Shown here: piece after piece, positions 26,604 to 38,615 of the stretch
How the letters are laid out: each line of letters starts with the position of its first letter
Position numbering within the stretch: the first letter of the stretch is position 1
Assembly (NCBI GenBank): GCA_026874595.1
Contig: CM049310.1
Span: 88,791,556-88,855,555 of the forward strand
Length of the DNA: 64,000 nucleotides
Source of the DNA: Sipunculus nudus
Taxonomy: Eukaryota; Annelida; Sipuncula; Golfingiida; Sipunculidae
Reading direction: 5' to 3'
Made by a program: the position numbers and the translations under genes
The notes under the pieces: generated by a model
Told to the model about the DNA's origin: nothing
Databases searched by the model: none
What the model saw: the letters and a program-made list of their open reading frames with translations, nothing else

Positions 26604-27293
26604 ATAGGGCCTGGAGTCATGATGGCAGTCACAACAGAACGCCCATTCTAAGGGTCGGATCAAAATATTTCCTGTCTGGTATTATTTGGTATCACAGGCT
26701 TATTTAGTCGAATTATATGTGCTTAATATCGAAGAAAAAATGTTGTTACACAAAAATAATTACATTTATTACCTCCTTCCATCACTGTGGCACCGATTCA
26801 CGTGAAGCGGTACTTCTCATTCAAAACTAAATGTGTCATGGCGCGGTCGTGTATGTAAACTTGAAAGTCGGAAGCCGGAAGCCGGAAACCAAGGAAAGCA
26901 GTTTAAAGCATATACAAAATGCTAACGCTTCAATACCGTTTTGTTTTTTCCCCGATAGAATAAGATATTTATTATCCTTCTGTGAAGAATAATAGTTATC
27001 CATTGTTTAATCTGAACGTTATGGAAGATTTTGTGCTCGGATGCCATCTCGGAAGTCAGTCAGAAGTGCTGGGATGTTATCCAATGTGTATAACTCGGAA
27101 GTCACAGAGACACACTTGTTAACTTGTGGTCAGTTAAGAGCCACAGCCCAAATGCAAATCCATTATAATTATAGTTGCATGCATATATTAAAATTGCTTA
27201 TGCATGATTCTGCTTTTAATTAGTGTATAATACAATACATGATACATAATCGGAAAACTATAAGTTCTTATTTTTTTTTATTTGTAAATATTA

Positions 27294-27308
27294 TGTATAT
27301 ATATATAT

Positions 27309-27376
<68 letters not shown>
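27294..27376. repeat. (TA)n microsatellite
   Basis: About 80 bp of TA with one ACAC interruption near 27,310. Confidence 0.95.
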
Positions 27377-27378
<2 letters not shown>

Positions 27379-27805
27379 GTGTATTTTCGCGTAATATATT
27401 TCACCCCATCTAGAGCCATGTTTTTGTGAAAGATATTTATATTTACATGGGGAGGGTATGGGAAGGGATTAATTCTTAAATATGCAATGTAAAGAGGACA
27501 TTTTGAGGCACCTTAAACAAAAGATTACGGGGATTTTCTGTTCCGCAACTATTCTCATACATGTTTTTGAACAATGTATACAAACTTTAGGTTGTTGGGC
27601 TTTAATATTTAAAATTACGGTATAACCTGGAAAGTCCAAATATTCAAAAGTTCGTAACATGTTAATGTCAATGATGAAATGCGCGTCTATGAATTTATAG
27701 CCTGCAAATGCCACTACTAGTATTTAAATGTAGTACTCGTTGTAAAATATTTGATATGTTTAAGTCTTGTGACAATCTTTGCATTTTACCGACATTTGTG
27801 ATCCG

Positions 27806-27969
27806 TGAGCGCACAGGCTCGGGCAGCAGAGCACAGTGCGCGAGTCTGAGTGTCAGCTGAGGAGCCGTGAGATTTTACCAAGGTCGATCCCACCCCGAGC
27901 TGAACTCTGTGGGGAGACCGTGCATGTCTCACACGGTAATGCGATGGGGGGGGGGGGGGGGGGGGGGGG
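27806..27969 (+). mobile_element. SINE, copy 2, ending in a G run
   Basis: The block with GCCGTGAGATTTTACCAAGG, CGATCCCACCCC and TGGGGAGACCGTGCATGTC parallels the SINE at 24,983-25,180. The tRNA-like head is more decayed. A 24-base G homopolymer (27,946-27,969) follows. Confidence 0.65.
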
Positions 27970-29216
27970 AGAGAGATTGGGATTCCTCGGTGTTATGACC
28001 GAGGAAAGTGTGATAACGGAAAGACTTCCTCTCTCAATATACTAGTATATATTTGGATGCTCTCTCAGTGGAGTAAATCACCAACTTATGAATTGGAAAG
28101 TTATAAATATAATAATGAAATTGCTAGGGAATAAAAAAAAGTAATCTAGAAAAGAAATGAAAATTGATTACGAATAAATGGGAAAAGAACTCGATAAATG
28201 AAAGATATTACGTCTGAAGGGGCTTGCGCCCTCTATGGATGCACCACTGAATAATAAATATGGTATAATAAACCCTAATATACGGCATTAAAAATACAGT
28301 TATAAATTACGATGTCATTCAAAATAAAAATAGTAATATATTTTCCATACGTTGAATATTATATGAAAATTCAATATATCCCAGTAGGTCATCGCTGGAA
28401 CGAACATGAATGTATCATCAACGATATTTAAAAAAATGTTAAATTTATATCTTAGAAAAGGGATACAACAGTCCAGATAATATATAACATACTAATACAC
28501 GTGATCGATTTGTGTATTTAAGCAAATATTTTTTCAAACTAAAATAAATTCTTTTTCAAGTTTTTGACTCTTTCTTTCAAACTTTTTCAATCTTGATATT
28601 TATATTATAATAATTTCACTCCTGATGTTTCAACATCACATTTCAACTTCAAATATATGGATATTTATTGATATATTTAAGTATATTTGCAACTGATTTC
28701 ACTCTCAAACGTTATTATATGTGCATGATAAGGGCATCTAAACAGAATGTGCTCCCTTCAACTTCATATTACTGTACGATTACAAGGATCTCGATAAGAA
28801 ATTACAATTTTGTTTACAGAGGAGATCATTGAATGTAAAATCTTTGATAAATAACCCATATTGAATCTTTATCGACACGTAAGACATTTGGGGCTTCAAG
28901 TAAAAGTCTGTCTAGAGGTGACCTGGTGTTTTAAAGGTGCTACAGGATATAAGCATTTTTATTGAACCTGTTGCTCATTTATATGATTCATTCCTTGAAA
29001 TTCCACATAAAAATGATGATACCAAGCAATAATGGAACCAAACCGTTTTGATAAATCAAGTTAGATATTTACCGCTAAGATAAATATTTCAATTACAAAT
29101 ATTAATTATTCCCATTCTACTTTTGCTGTATATTCCGTGTATACTCACTATTTTTATTTGATTTATATTTTTATCCTCAGAAACAAAATTAAACGGACTA
29201 TAGTTTGATGTATTTT

Positions 29217-29287
<71 letters not shown>

Positions 29288-29616
29288 CAAGTATAAATGT
29301 TTGTGTCCTGTGGTTTTGCAAATTTTCAGAACATTAATTTGATGAATATTGTACCTAACAGCATAAAAAATATCGATTATATATTGAATCGTTCTGCAAA
29401 AACAGAAACTATTGTTTTTATATGATTGTTAAATGTTACAATCAGCATCATATCTATTCACACATGCATTGTGTATATTTTTCTGTCAAGGTATTTATAT
29501 TGTTTGTGTTTATTTTGTAATTTTGCAGGATACGTCTGATGAAATCATTATCAAACAATTGAAACAGGTTCCATTTACAGCAGGAACATATGGGGAAAAT
29601 ATTACATTGTGATTTA

Positions 29617-29670
<54 letters not shown>

Positions 29671-30598
29671 CGATGTTTGCAACCTGAAATGTAAAATATA
29701 ATTGGCATAAAAGTATTACATAATAGATAAGAGTTTAAGAGATTCATAATCCTGATGAAATTTTTTGGTCAATGATAGAGGAAAAGGTTTTTCAATTTAT
29801 ACATTAAAAATAAATTATTTTGTTCGAAACAACTTGTAAAAACATTTACTGGACGTTTTTTGGTTCAGTCAAATATTCTTTTTAAGTCTCTATGATATTA
29901 TCAGGGTAATTTTTATAGGGGCACATTTGTAACGTGAATAAAAAATTATCAATACCTTTATTTTTTTTTCATGTTTCCACCAACACAAAATACGGTAACA
30001 GCGTAAAATATTGATGAGTTAAAATAATCTTGTTTTGCACAATAAAAAAATATCAATATTATAAATTATAAAAAAAAAACAGCATCATGAATGTTACAAA
30101 ACAGATTGAGTTTATGAAAAATATGTGATATTGAAGAAACTGAAAATGCTTGACACGTTTGCTGACGATATGATGACCAGTGCATTAGCCATTACTGGCT
30201 TCCAAGTTTTAAGCATTTCCGAGCAAAATAATAGTCTATAACTTCGGATGGATAACTTTGATATTTTTACATAATGATAGAAAATACCTTATTCTATCAA
30301 TAAAAATAAAATCGTACTTTCCATTGATGTAGTAGCATTTTAATTATGCTTCGATCATTGCTTTATTTAAAAAATCCTTGCTTTCGACTTCGGACTTCCG
30401 AGTTTTACACATAGCCGTTTGGAAATCCCCTACCGGAAGTTATGGTTCTCCCGCTGACAGACGTGGAGACGAGTTTTTCGAATTAAACCTGCCTCGGAAT
30501 TAAAAACTACTGCACGAATACACGTAAGTCAACCGTGGATGTAATAATTATTATTTTCCCCAACAGAATAACGTCACTTTTTGTCTTAACTCAGGAAA
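27970..30598. other. AT-rich interior of the 4.2-kb insertion
   Basis: No gene recognised. (TA)n tracts lie at 29,219-29,282 and 29,621-29,667; otherwise the sequence is AT-rich with scattered stops in all frames. Confidence 0.6.
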
Positions 30599-30757
30599 AT
30601 GACAGTCCGAGAAGTAGATGAAAATGAAAAAGTAGTGTCAGAAATGGCGTGCACATCTGCACATACTAGAATTGATGCGAACCCAATAGCTTGTACTGTC
30701 ACCCCATCGTCTTCAGTTCATCTAAAATCGACGTTTGGGGTGACAAGCTGTCGCTAG
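30599..30757 (+). other. Possible small coding exon, 52 codons
   Basis: ATG at 30,599 opens a 52-residue frame starting MTVREVDENEKVV and ending at TAG 30,755-30,757, exactly at the inferred right end of the insertion. A pyrimidine-rich acceptor-like TTGTCTTAACTCAG precedes the ATG, and a donor-like ACACGTAAGTC lies about 70 bp upstream of that. It could be a leftover exon of a transposon gene, or chance. No family recognised. Confidence 0.2.
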
Positions 30758-31186
30758 TTATACATATATAATTTCTCCCCCCCCCCCTTTTTTTCTTGTG
30801 TCTTCCAACTTTATAAGTATCTAGAGAATACATATAGAGTTACCATGCCGTCAGTATTTATGTTTTCCACTACATTAGGCCTATGTGTAAAATACGATGT
30901 TATTCCATGCCTCGATAGATGTAATGGTTTGGTGTGCGGGAACATGTGTTTCGGTCAAAAATCCATAGATTAGTTTAATAATTTACCGGTAGATGGCAGC
31001 ACGAATTATACTATCTTGAATTGCTTGGTTTTACGCCGCCTGAACACATGCAACATCCATGCTGGTCACATTATTGGTGTCAGGACGGGTCTATGTCTTT
31101 GCTTATATATGAATATTAATTATAAAAACAGATTTAGAACACTTAAGTATAAAATGATACATAATTGTGTATTGAATATAACTTAC

Positions 31187-31242
31187 CTGTATGTGTCATA
31201 AGAAAAGCGGTTTTGTTGGTAGGTACGTTGAAGCTGGGGTTG
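31187..31242 (-). pseudogene. Copy B, exon 3, 3' part
   Basis: Minus strand reads CAACCCCAGCTTCAACG, then ACCGCTTTTC and ACACATACAG before GTAAGT. This aligns with the intact exon from NPGFN to the GTYR donor. It lies beyond the foldback element that separates it from the rest of exon 3. Confidence 0.93.
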
Positions 31243-32428
31243 TAGGCCAGGAGATTTAGCCAGAAAGGTAAAAAAAAATTGCAACAGAATTTCTGTTTGC
31301 ACAATGCATTTTCGTAAGGTATGTAGTTTGACATACTAAATGTCTACCAAAATCAACTCATGGGAAATATGAATATTTTACGTTTTTCTTATACCAGGAG
31401 TCGCTATTTTTTTTTAAATTTAGAATTTGACATAAATTATATTACAAATCCTCATTTCCGTTACCCAAGTTCAACCACTGTACTAAAGTAAGCAAAACTA
31501 ATGGTATGATGACATTAGAAAACGAAAAGTGACAAATTAAATGTATTTTGGATACAAATATGATTTTTAGGTAATTTTTTCTTCATAAAATATTGCGTAT
31601 TTATAAGGTCACTTCACAGACTTCTCTCTCCTCACTTACATCCATGCACATATTGTTGTATGTTATACTTGGATACATTTGATAATTTCTTGGCTGTGTT
31701 GTAAAATAAATGTTGACAAAATATTTTTTATCTGTAGAGAGATATGACTGTTTTTGTACTTGAAGGTTACCCCTACCCCTTAGTGGTTAATAATGGTATA
31801 CAAGCATGTAAGTTGAGTTGCCAGTAAGGGGTACCTTTGAATGGTCTATTTTATAAGGTTTTTTAATGAATTTGTGATGGTAGGGGTCCACTGATACTTT
31901 TGAGTTGGGTTGTGCTCACGACGACCTCAGGCAACCTTTGTAATATGCAAATTAGGGCAGCCATTGGCGAAAATTCTATTTTCTTCGATATCTCCAGAAC
32001 TAACCATGATAATTGGTCGAATATTGTGTCTAGACCTAGGTTTTCATGGTCAAAGATTCCAATAAAACCATAATAGTAACGGTTAACTTCATATTTTAAA
32101 TTTTAATATGTAAATTAGGGCCGCCATTGAAAAACAGTCTGCTTTCCTCAATATCTGAAAGACTAACCATGATGATTGGCCGAAAATTGTGTCTAGACCT
32201 AGGTTTTCATGGCCAAAGATGCAAATGAAACCATATTAACAACGGTTAAGTTCATATTTTAAATTTTAATATGTAAATTAGAGCCGCCATTGATGAAAAG
32301 TCTACTTTCCTCAATATCTGGAAAACTAACCATGATAATTGGTCAAACATTCTGTCTAAACCTAGGTTTTCATGGTCAAATATTCAAACGAAACTATGTG
32401 AATAATGGGTTAACTGAAATTAGTTGTG
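31243..32428 (+). repeat. Foldback element, left inverted arm
   Basis: Pairs with the right arm along its length. Shared blocks include GTAAGGTATGTAGTTTGACA, GGTTACCCCTACCCCTTAG, GGTATACAAGCATGT, TGCCAGTAAGGGGTACC and GTGCTCACGACGACC. Near the outer end the left arm lacks about 12 bases present in the right arm. A partial second copy of an arm segment (GGTTACCCCTACCCC) lies just inside, at 32,440-32,545. Confidence 0.92.
31949..32428 (+). repeat. Internal tandem repeats of the left arm, about 164 bp
   Basis: Three copies start at the AATTAG(G/A)GC motif at 31,949, 32,113 and 32,276. Each carries CTAACCATGAT(A/G)ATTGG and CCTAGGTTTTCATGG. Three mirrored copies lie at about 34,735-35,215 in the right arm. 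Confidence 0.9.
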
Positions 32429-32545
32429 CTTTAAAAACAAATTTTGACGTAATACTTTATTTCTGTAGAGAGGTATTACCGCTTTTGTTTTTCAGGGTTA
32501 CCCCTACCCCCGAGTGGTTAATCATGGTATACGAGGATTAACGTC

Positions 32546-34037
32546 TCTACCTTTGAAGAAACGATGGCAAATATGCGATACAACCCTTGTGATTACACAT
32601 TTTGATGGCCATGCCCACTCTAGCTACTGTAGTACGTGTATCCATCAGTTTATAAGGTATTTAAGTGCCTTTTTAGAATAATTAAGTAGAAAATACCAGA
32701 GCATGTACGTGCTACGTCTGTTTTAGGTGTACATGCAGAAGCCAGAGTTAACACATTACCTCCCCCCCCCCCTATGGCCATCATATATTTAGATGGTGTA
32801 TTTTTTCAGCGGAACTTTTCAGCAGAAGTTTTTATTGCCTCTTCAAGAACTACTCATATTGTTTTTGGTGGAAGAATTTAAAATTTACAGCGACTGTTTC
32901 ATTTTTACAATAAAGTAATGTTTCATACATTGTATCTGCAAACAAATCTCTAAATAATTGTCCCTTATAAACTATTCTTGAGCAAAGCATGGTTGAAAAG
33001 ATTTCAGTATACTGCTGACTGATCTGACAATTATTTCTGAACCATGCAAAAATAATTATTTATCATTTGGTATTTTATTAGTACTTAGTATACTATATTT
33101 TGTATATATATCATTTATTCGAAAAAAGATGTGCTTTAAAACATAACTCTTTTTATCATAAAAATTCTCACATTTTCAGTATCAATAACCACAATGAATA
33201 TATTTCCAAACTGAATTGTTAACCATATGTTAGATCCCTGACGCGGGAACAAATGCAAACAGAATATGGTGGTGAATTGTCAAGAAAGGTGTCACTACCA
33301 AACTTTGTGTAGGTGAGAGTTTTTGCACAGAAAACTGTCAAACGTTAGGGAGGACTTACAGAAGTGTCAATTTAAATACAAAGCTCCTTTTTTAAAGCTG
33401 AATTGATATTAATAAGCCTCCCGTGCCCCACTACATAGTGTTTGATGACTAGATATCATTAACCAATCATATTCACTATTTTTACAAACATTTATATAAA
33501 ATGATTCGTTTGCTTCTATTAAATAACCTAGTTAATAGCAACTTCTGCCTTCTAAAATGGACTGAAGACACAATTCCTTTTCAATTTACATATGTAAACA
33601 TAAGGTATATCAATTTGCATGTAAATCAAAAGAGATGATATTGTTAATGAGGATAAATGCCTCAGAATATTTATTCCAGTGGATATGAACTGGTCCCTGT
33701 GGGATTGTTTTTTTAATATACTAAATGTCTAGCAGAAAAAGTATCCTTATGGCTAAAATGTGCTTACATCCTAATAATATTGTATAATACATTTATCTAT
33801 ATATCTTGACATACTCTCAGTATAACATATCTTGGCGAAGTTTAGTAGATAATCTGTAAAAAGGTATTTTATGTTCAGTGCTGGCACTCTGGATTTAATT
33901 GAAAAATGTATAAAATCTTACAAGAAAAAAGTATAACATTGTGGGGAAAAGTATGAAAAAGTACAATTCATTGCCAGATAGTGCAATTTTTGTACAATTT
34001 AACCACATGCGATACTTCTAAACAAGCTTAAGGTATG

Positions 34038-34081
<44 letters not shown>

Positions 34082-34740
34082 AGTATTCCATATAACCAGT
34101 GATTCTGTATAACATCTAGATCGCAGAAAAAAGTCATTGCTAATAAAATGGCATTATAATGAAATATTCACGGAACATATCTATTTAACTCAATTGGTTC
34201 AGGTAAACAACCTATAATCACCACTTAAAGATGATTATTTTAGAAAAAAGTATTGACCCCAGAAAAAGTATGAAAAAAAATATAAAAAGAGTCTTGCCTG
34301 AAAAAAAAGTATGATACTTAAAAAAAAAGTATAGAGTGGCAACACTGTTTAGAACAGAACCCCAAATAGAACCGTTACAGGAAATATTCATTGCCATTCG
34401 TGAAATATAGATACAAATGATTGATACACTATTCATTTTGACTCTATGTCATAGTATTAAGCATAGAACGTACACTCCATCTAACTCCTAGATTAATGCT
34501 AGTTCCTTAAACTGATCTTTGACCAAGAAATTTCAGGTTTAGCAAATATATTTGACCTTTTATCAATATTTTAAATATATACTGGATAAACTAGGTTTTA
34601 CGGCAATGACTACCGTAATTTGCATTTTCAAAATATAAAAAAAAAACTTAACATCAGGCTTTTGTTCCGATGATCTTTTAACAATCTTTGAAAATGAAAA
34701 CCTATGTCTAGATTCCATGTAATGCCATCCAAATTTGCAT
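32546..34740. other. Foldback element spacer, no gene
   Basis: AT-rich sequence with a (TA)n tract at 34,040-34,078 and an A/T-homopolymer-rich stretch at 34,240-34,335. No open frame of transposase size or motif is visible on either strand. Confidence 0.7.
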
Positions 34741-35942
34741 TCTAAATTTTAGTTAACCCATTGTTCACATGGTTTCATTTGAATCTTTGAACATGAAAAC
34801 CTAGGTTTAGACATAATGTTCAATCAATTACAATGGTTATTTTTTCAGATAATGTGGAAGGTAGATATTTCATCAATGGCGGCTCTAATTTACATATTAA
34901 AATTTAAAATATGAACTTAACCTTTGTTAATATGGTTTCATTTGAATCTTTGACCAAGAAAACATAGGTCTAGAAACAATGTTCGGCCAATTATCATGGT
35001 TAGTCTTTCAGATATTGAGGAAAGTTGGCTATTCTTCAATGGCGGCCCTAATTTACATATTAAAATTTAAAATATGAAGTTAACTTTACTATTATGGTTT
35101 TATTGGAATCTTTGACCATGAAAACCTAGGTCTAGACACAATATTCGACCAATTATCATGGTTAGTTTTTGAGATATCGAAGAAAATAGAATTTTCGCCA
35201 ATGGCGGCCCTAATTTGCATATTACACAAGTTGCCTAAGGTCGTCGTGAGCACAACCCAACTCAAAAGTATCAGTGGACCCCTACCATCACAAATTCATC
35301 AAATTCATTTAAAAACCTTATAATATAGACCATTCAAAGGTACCCCTTACTGGCAACTCAACTAACATGCTTGTATACCATTATTTATCACTAAGGGGTA
35401 GGGGTAACCTTCAAGTACAAAAGCAATCATATCTCTCTACAGTAACACAGTTTTTTTGTCAAAAAAAAATTTAAAACAAAGCCAAGAAATTATCAAATGT
35501 ATCCCAGTTTAACATACAACAATATGTGGAGGGATGTAAGGGATAAAAGAGAAGTCTGTAAAATGACCCTATAAATACGCTATTTTTATGAAGAAAAAAT
35601 CACCTAAAATAACATTTTTATCCAAAATACATATTTAATTTGGCACCTTTTAGTTTCTAATGTTATCAATCCAATAGTTTTGCTTACTTTAGCACCTTGG
35701 TTGGAACTGTTATTAATGAAATGAGAATCTGCAATGTCATTTATGTCAAAATCTAATATTTTAAAAAAATTACGACTCCGGGTTGAAGAAAAACGTAAAA
35801 TTTCATATTTCCCATCGGTTGATTTTGGTAGACTTTTAGTATGTCAAACTACATACCTTACGAAAATGCATTATGCAAAACAGAAATTCTGTTGCAATTT
35901 TTTTTACCTTTGGTCTTTATTCTGGCTAAATCTCCTGGCCTA
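34741..35942 (-). repeat. Foldback element, right inverted arm
   Basis: Reverse complement of the left arm, including the three 164-bp modules (GCGGC(T/C)CTAATTT at about 34,880, 35,040 and 35,205) and the outer TATGTCAAACTACATACCTT block. Confidence 0.92.
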
Positions 35943-36108
35943 TTGGCTCCGTACAAAGCCAAGTAAACGCCATTTTTCGGCCCATACCAGTAGAAGGCAA
36001 CCGGGTTCTTGTTGACTGCCTGGTCGAGGCAAGGTGAACCCACTTCTCATGTGAGTCACCATAAAGACGTACCGGGTCTCGTCAGAGAACAAGGGGTTAA
36101 TGTGTTTA
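35943..36108 (-). pseudogene. Copy B, exon 3, 5' part
   Basis: Minus strand reads ACCCCTTGTTCTCTGACGAG, then TATGGTGACTCACATGAG and GTCAACAAGAACCCGG, matching the PAPS-loop exon of the intact gene. The acceptor AG has become AA. TTGCCTCGACC against TTGCTCGGCC shows a 1-bp insertion that shifts the frame just after the loop. The Phe-Glu-Pro following the loop reads YGP. Exon sequence stops at the foldback element. Confidence 0.92.
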
Positions 36109-36159
36109 AAAACAGAGAGACATTTAATTTCAATGTATTACATCGAGTACTTAGGTTCT

Positions 36160-36260
36160 TTTTGGTCTGTTGGTAGGACACAGGGCTCAAAATACGAGAG
36201 ATTCAGAGTTAGAATCCCAGCTAAGGAGCAATGACATTTTTCAGGATCTGCAAGAGCGTA
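36160..36260 (+). mobile_element. Degenerate tRNA-like SINE fragment
   Basis: TCTGTTGGTAGGACACAGGG resembles box A and AGAGTTAGAATCCCAGCT resembles box B, with tRNA-like spacing. The following GAGCAATGACATTTTTCAGG recalls the start of the SINE body. Confidence 0.5.
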
Positions 36261-36393
36261 GCCAGGAGAATGCCGCAGGCGGACACGCCCCCTCCCAAAC
36301 CCACACCCCTATCATACGACTCTGAATGTAATATTCAAACCTTACCCCTGCATGGAATCTGACCCCCCCCCCCCCCCCACCCAACACCAAGTT

Positions 36394-36556
36394 CTGTAAG
36401 ACCTCGCTTATCGAGCACCTCTGTTTTACGACCACCTCAAAATAACGACCACTTGTTCATGGTCCCTATTTTTTGCTCCTTATATAAGACCTCGTTCAGT
36501 CGACCGCTCCGAAAGTGCGACCGGATTATTGAGGTCATAATTTCGAGGTTTTACTG
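36394..36556 (+). mobile_element. Pogo/Tigger-like MITE, intact copy
   Basis: Begins CTGTAAGACCTCGCTTATCG and ends ATTTCGAGGTTTTACTG, with near-palindromic halves (CCACCTCAAAATAACGACCA in the left half). The TTATATAAGACCTCG centre is uninterrupted, unlike the copy at 21,378. It lies in intron 2 of pseudogene B. Confidence 0.75.
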
Positions 36557-37078
36557 AATTCCAATGAGGGGAAACATAAGAGAGATCTATTTAGGTTTGT
36601 CGCTGTGTGTTTGCTGTCGAATTTTCAATAGAGGAACGCTTTCGAACAATTTACCAGCCGTTTACCTTGACATGAAACCTCCAATGATTTGTTGCATTCT
36701 TTTTCTGTAGTGGATAGCACTGGTCACACATTAATTTTCATATATAAATATACATTCGTGCACAGGTTTCTGTTTACTTCTGCGCCAAATATGGTAGATC
36801 CACCATTTACGCCATCAGTATGGTCACCTATACAGCGGAAGAGCTCCATTAGCATCCTGAATAAAGATGCTGTTTACATGAGCTGGTGAGTTGTAAAAGT
36901 CTCTCAGAAAATTTGTACTTTAGGTGTTATGTATTTAAGGTTGACTTATTCCCTTCTTACAACTCATGATCGGATGTCTGGGTATTCAAACATTGCGGTT
37001 CATCATTTTCAACACCTGTCAGTTTTGTATGCGCAATAATACTTGCAACTGAACCATAAAACAAGTGAAATTTTAAAG

Positions 37079-37262
37079 GGCTATTCCGATATCTAACGTC
37101 TATTAACTAAAAATAATCCCTTGAACTTTTTTTTTTAAAAATAGGGAAGGAGACGCTAGTCCAACCACCACGGGCTGCTCGTGTTTATAACAGAAAATAA
37201 TCTAAACACATTCAACAACGACATCTGGCGGCAAGTCAGACAAACAAGAGTTTTTGCAACAA
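37079..37262 (+). repeat. Dispersed repeat R1, copy 2
   Basis: CCGATATCTAACGTCTATTA, GTGTTTATAACAG and CATTCAACAACGACATCTGG match other R1 copies. It lies in intron 2 of copy B and has its counterpart at 55,423-55,615 in copy C, so it predates the B/C split. Confidence 0.7.
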
Positions 37263-37470
37263 GTTACCTTTAATCTTCCGCACACAAGCAAATAATCACC
37301 TTTGGTGGTACGTTAACCCTCTCATACTTCTGTCACAGAAGTTGTATAATAACTTTTCTTAAAAGGAATTACCTAGAATTCATTACTATGCACGTAGAGT
37401 AAGCCAGAAATCACATAAATTCAATAAAAGAGGTAGATGAATAGTTGGCTTTAAGAAAATTAGAATATAC

Positions 37471-37529
37471 CTGATGTTGAAGTAAATACCGTTTTCATCG
37501 TGTATGTTGGCTGTTGACTTGTGTTCTAC
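37471..37529 (-). pseudogene. Copy B, exon 2 fragment
   Basis: Minus strand GAACACAAGTCAACAGCC, then GATGAAAACGG and ATTTACTTCAACATCAG before GTATAT. It aligns with the 3' part of intact exon 2 (VENTIPQPKYTLKTDHQYLLQYQ region), with a short deletion. The donor GTATAT is conserved. Confidence 0.88.
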
Positions 37530-37646
37530 CCTCGTGTGTGACCCAATATTTAAGCCTCCTGGTTTTTAATGTGTGGACAATCCTGCATATAACAATCTCA
37601 AATCATTCACTTCTGGAAAAAGGATGTTAGTATGTATTTAAAATAC

Positions 37647-37800
37647 AGTGGAACTTATCTGAAAGACACCTTGTCAAATAAGACCACCTGCATATTAAGA
37701 CAGCCATTCAGGGAATCAAAAGCATTCACATTCGATATAACTGACCTGTCTAATAAAGCTAAGTGTCAATTAGGACCACCCCAAGGATGGTTTTACGTCA
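37647..37800 (+). mobile_element. Possible pogo-like MITE
   Basis: ATACAGTGGAACTTATCTGA followed by repeated AAGACCACC and AGGACCACC blocks resembles pogo/Tigger-type termini, but the right end is not clear. It lies in intron 1 of copy B. Confidence 0.35.
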
Positions 37801-38001
37801 CCAGTTTCTACTGTAATATTATCACATAAATTCACGTTGTATTTTTTTCTCTCCTTATTTTAAAGTATAGGTTCATGGCCTGTTGGTGGCACGCACTGTC
37901 TTTGAATGAGGATGAAGGTTTTTATATGATAAGTAATATGTTATTGTTAAACCATCTAGATTTCAGGTTTTATATGCATAACCTTTCGTTAAACATTAGA
38001 G

Positions 38002-38108
38002 CAAATCTCTGAGGTCCAAGCGAGATTTCACCATTGTGCCAATGAGGCACCGTTTAGGTTCGGACCGGGGACCTTCAGCTGCAACGCCTTAACCACTACC
38101 CTAATGTA
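38002..38108 (-). mobile_element. tRNA-like SINE fragment
   Basis: On the minus strand, GGTAGTGGTTAAGGCGTTGC resembles box A and CCCGGTCCGAACCT resembles box B, with tRNA-like spacing. A short tail (TGCCTCATTGGCACAATGG) follows. It differs from the SINE at 24,983. Confidence 0.5.
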
Positions 38109-38615
38109 TTGCTTATGGCTGAGATGATAGATACTAACGCTAACATGAATTTGATTAAATGGAAATTTCCGGAAATAGATGATCCAATTACCATGAGCCA
38201 GCATATTATGTTATGGACTATTCAGGATATTTTAAAAATGCGTTCTAGAGTCTCGCAGTAAAATGGTTCAAACCCAACTTCAAAGTGATCAATGAAATTT
38301 ATATTCTTAATTTATGTTCAAATAAAATTTAATTTAGCTTGTATGATTTTGTCCGAACTTCCCTCATGCTGCAAAAGTATTTTTTTACACTCGCTTCTTT
38401 GAATTAAAATTAGGGTCAGGTCTCTTGCTTATATTTCTGAGGGAACTGCAATATTGAAGTTGAAAAATATTTTCTTTCATGCGTGTTACAGACGAGATTT
38501 ACGACATATTACTTGTTTATTTGGGTCCTACTAAAAGATTTGAAATGATAATTTATTGCCAAGTCACTCTGGCGTTTATTTCATGAATAATGAACAAGGC
38601 AATTGAACCAATTAA

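Larger units (their letters stand above)
26536..30757. mobile_element. 4.2-kb insertion in copy B intron 3, 8-bp flanks
   Basis: Intron 3 of the intact gene reads continuously where copy B is interrupted. The plus-strand octamer TTATACAT flanks both ends (26,528-26,535 and 30,758-30,765), as expected for an 8-bp target duplication. The insert begins TAGCCATGACAACATGAC and ends GGTGACAAGCTGTCGCTAG; the ends pair only weakly. A shorter related sequence at 39,388-39,655 matches the left end and part of the right end, so it may be an internally deleted relative. The interior holds a SINE, a long G run and three (TA)n tracts, but no transposase-sized frame. The 8-bp duplication would fit hAT-like elements; the class is unproven. 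Confidence 0.65.
31243..35942. mobile_element. 4,700-bp foldback element inserted in copy B exon 3
   Basis: The element begins TAGGCCAGGAGATTTAGCC and ends with the reverse complement GGCTAAATCTCCTGGCCTA. The trinucleotide TTG sits directly outside both ends (31,240-31,242 and 35,943-35,945). Removing the element and one TTG restores the exon order seen in the intact gene, which fixes the ends to the base. The inverted arms are about 1.2 kb each, carry internal tandem repeats and enclose a 2.3-kb spacer with no transposase-like frame. Long arms with internal repeats are typical of foldback transposons; the superfamily is not assignable from these termini. It is probably non-autonomous. Confidence 0.88.

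Noticed and set aside
27946-27969. Long C/G homopolymers as functional G-tracts
   Set aside because: Runs of 10-24 C or G occur at many places (for example 19,529, 23,139, 36,362, 42,634, 49,049 and 56,797), usually inside or beside repeats. They are more likely repeat parts, and their lengths may be sequencing-error prone.
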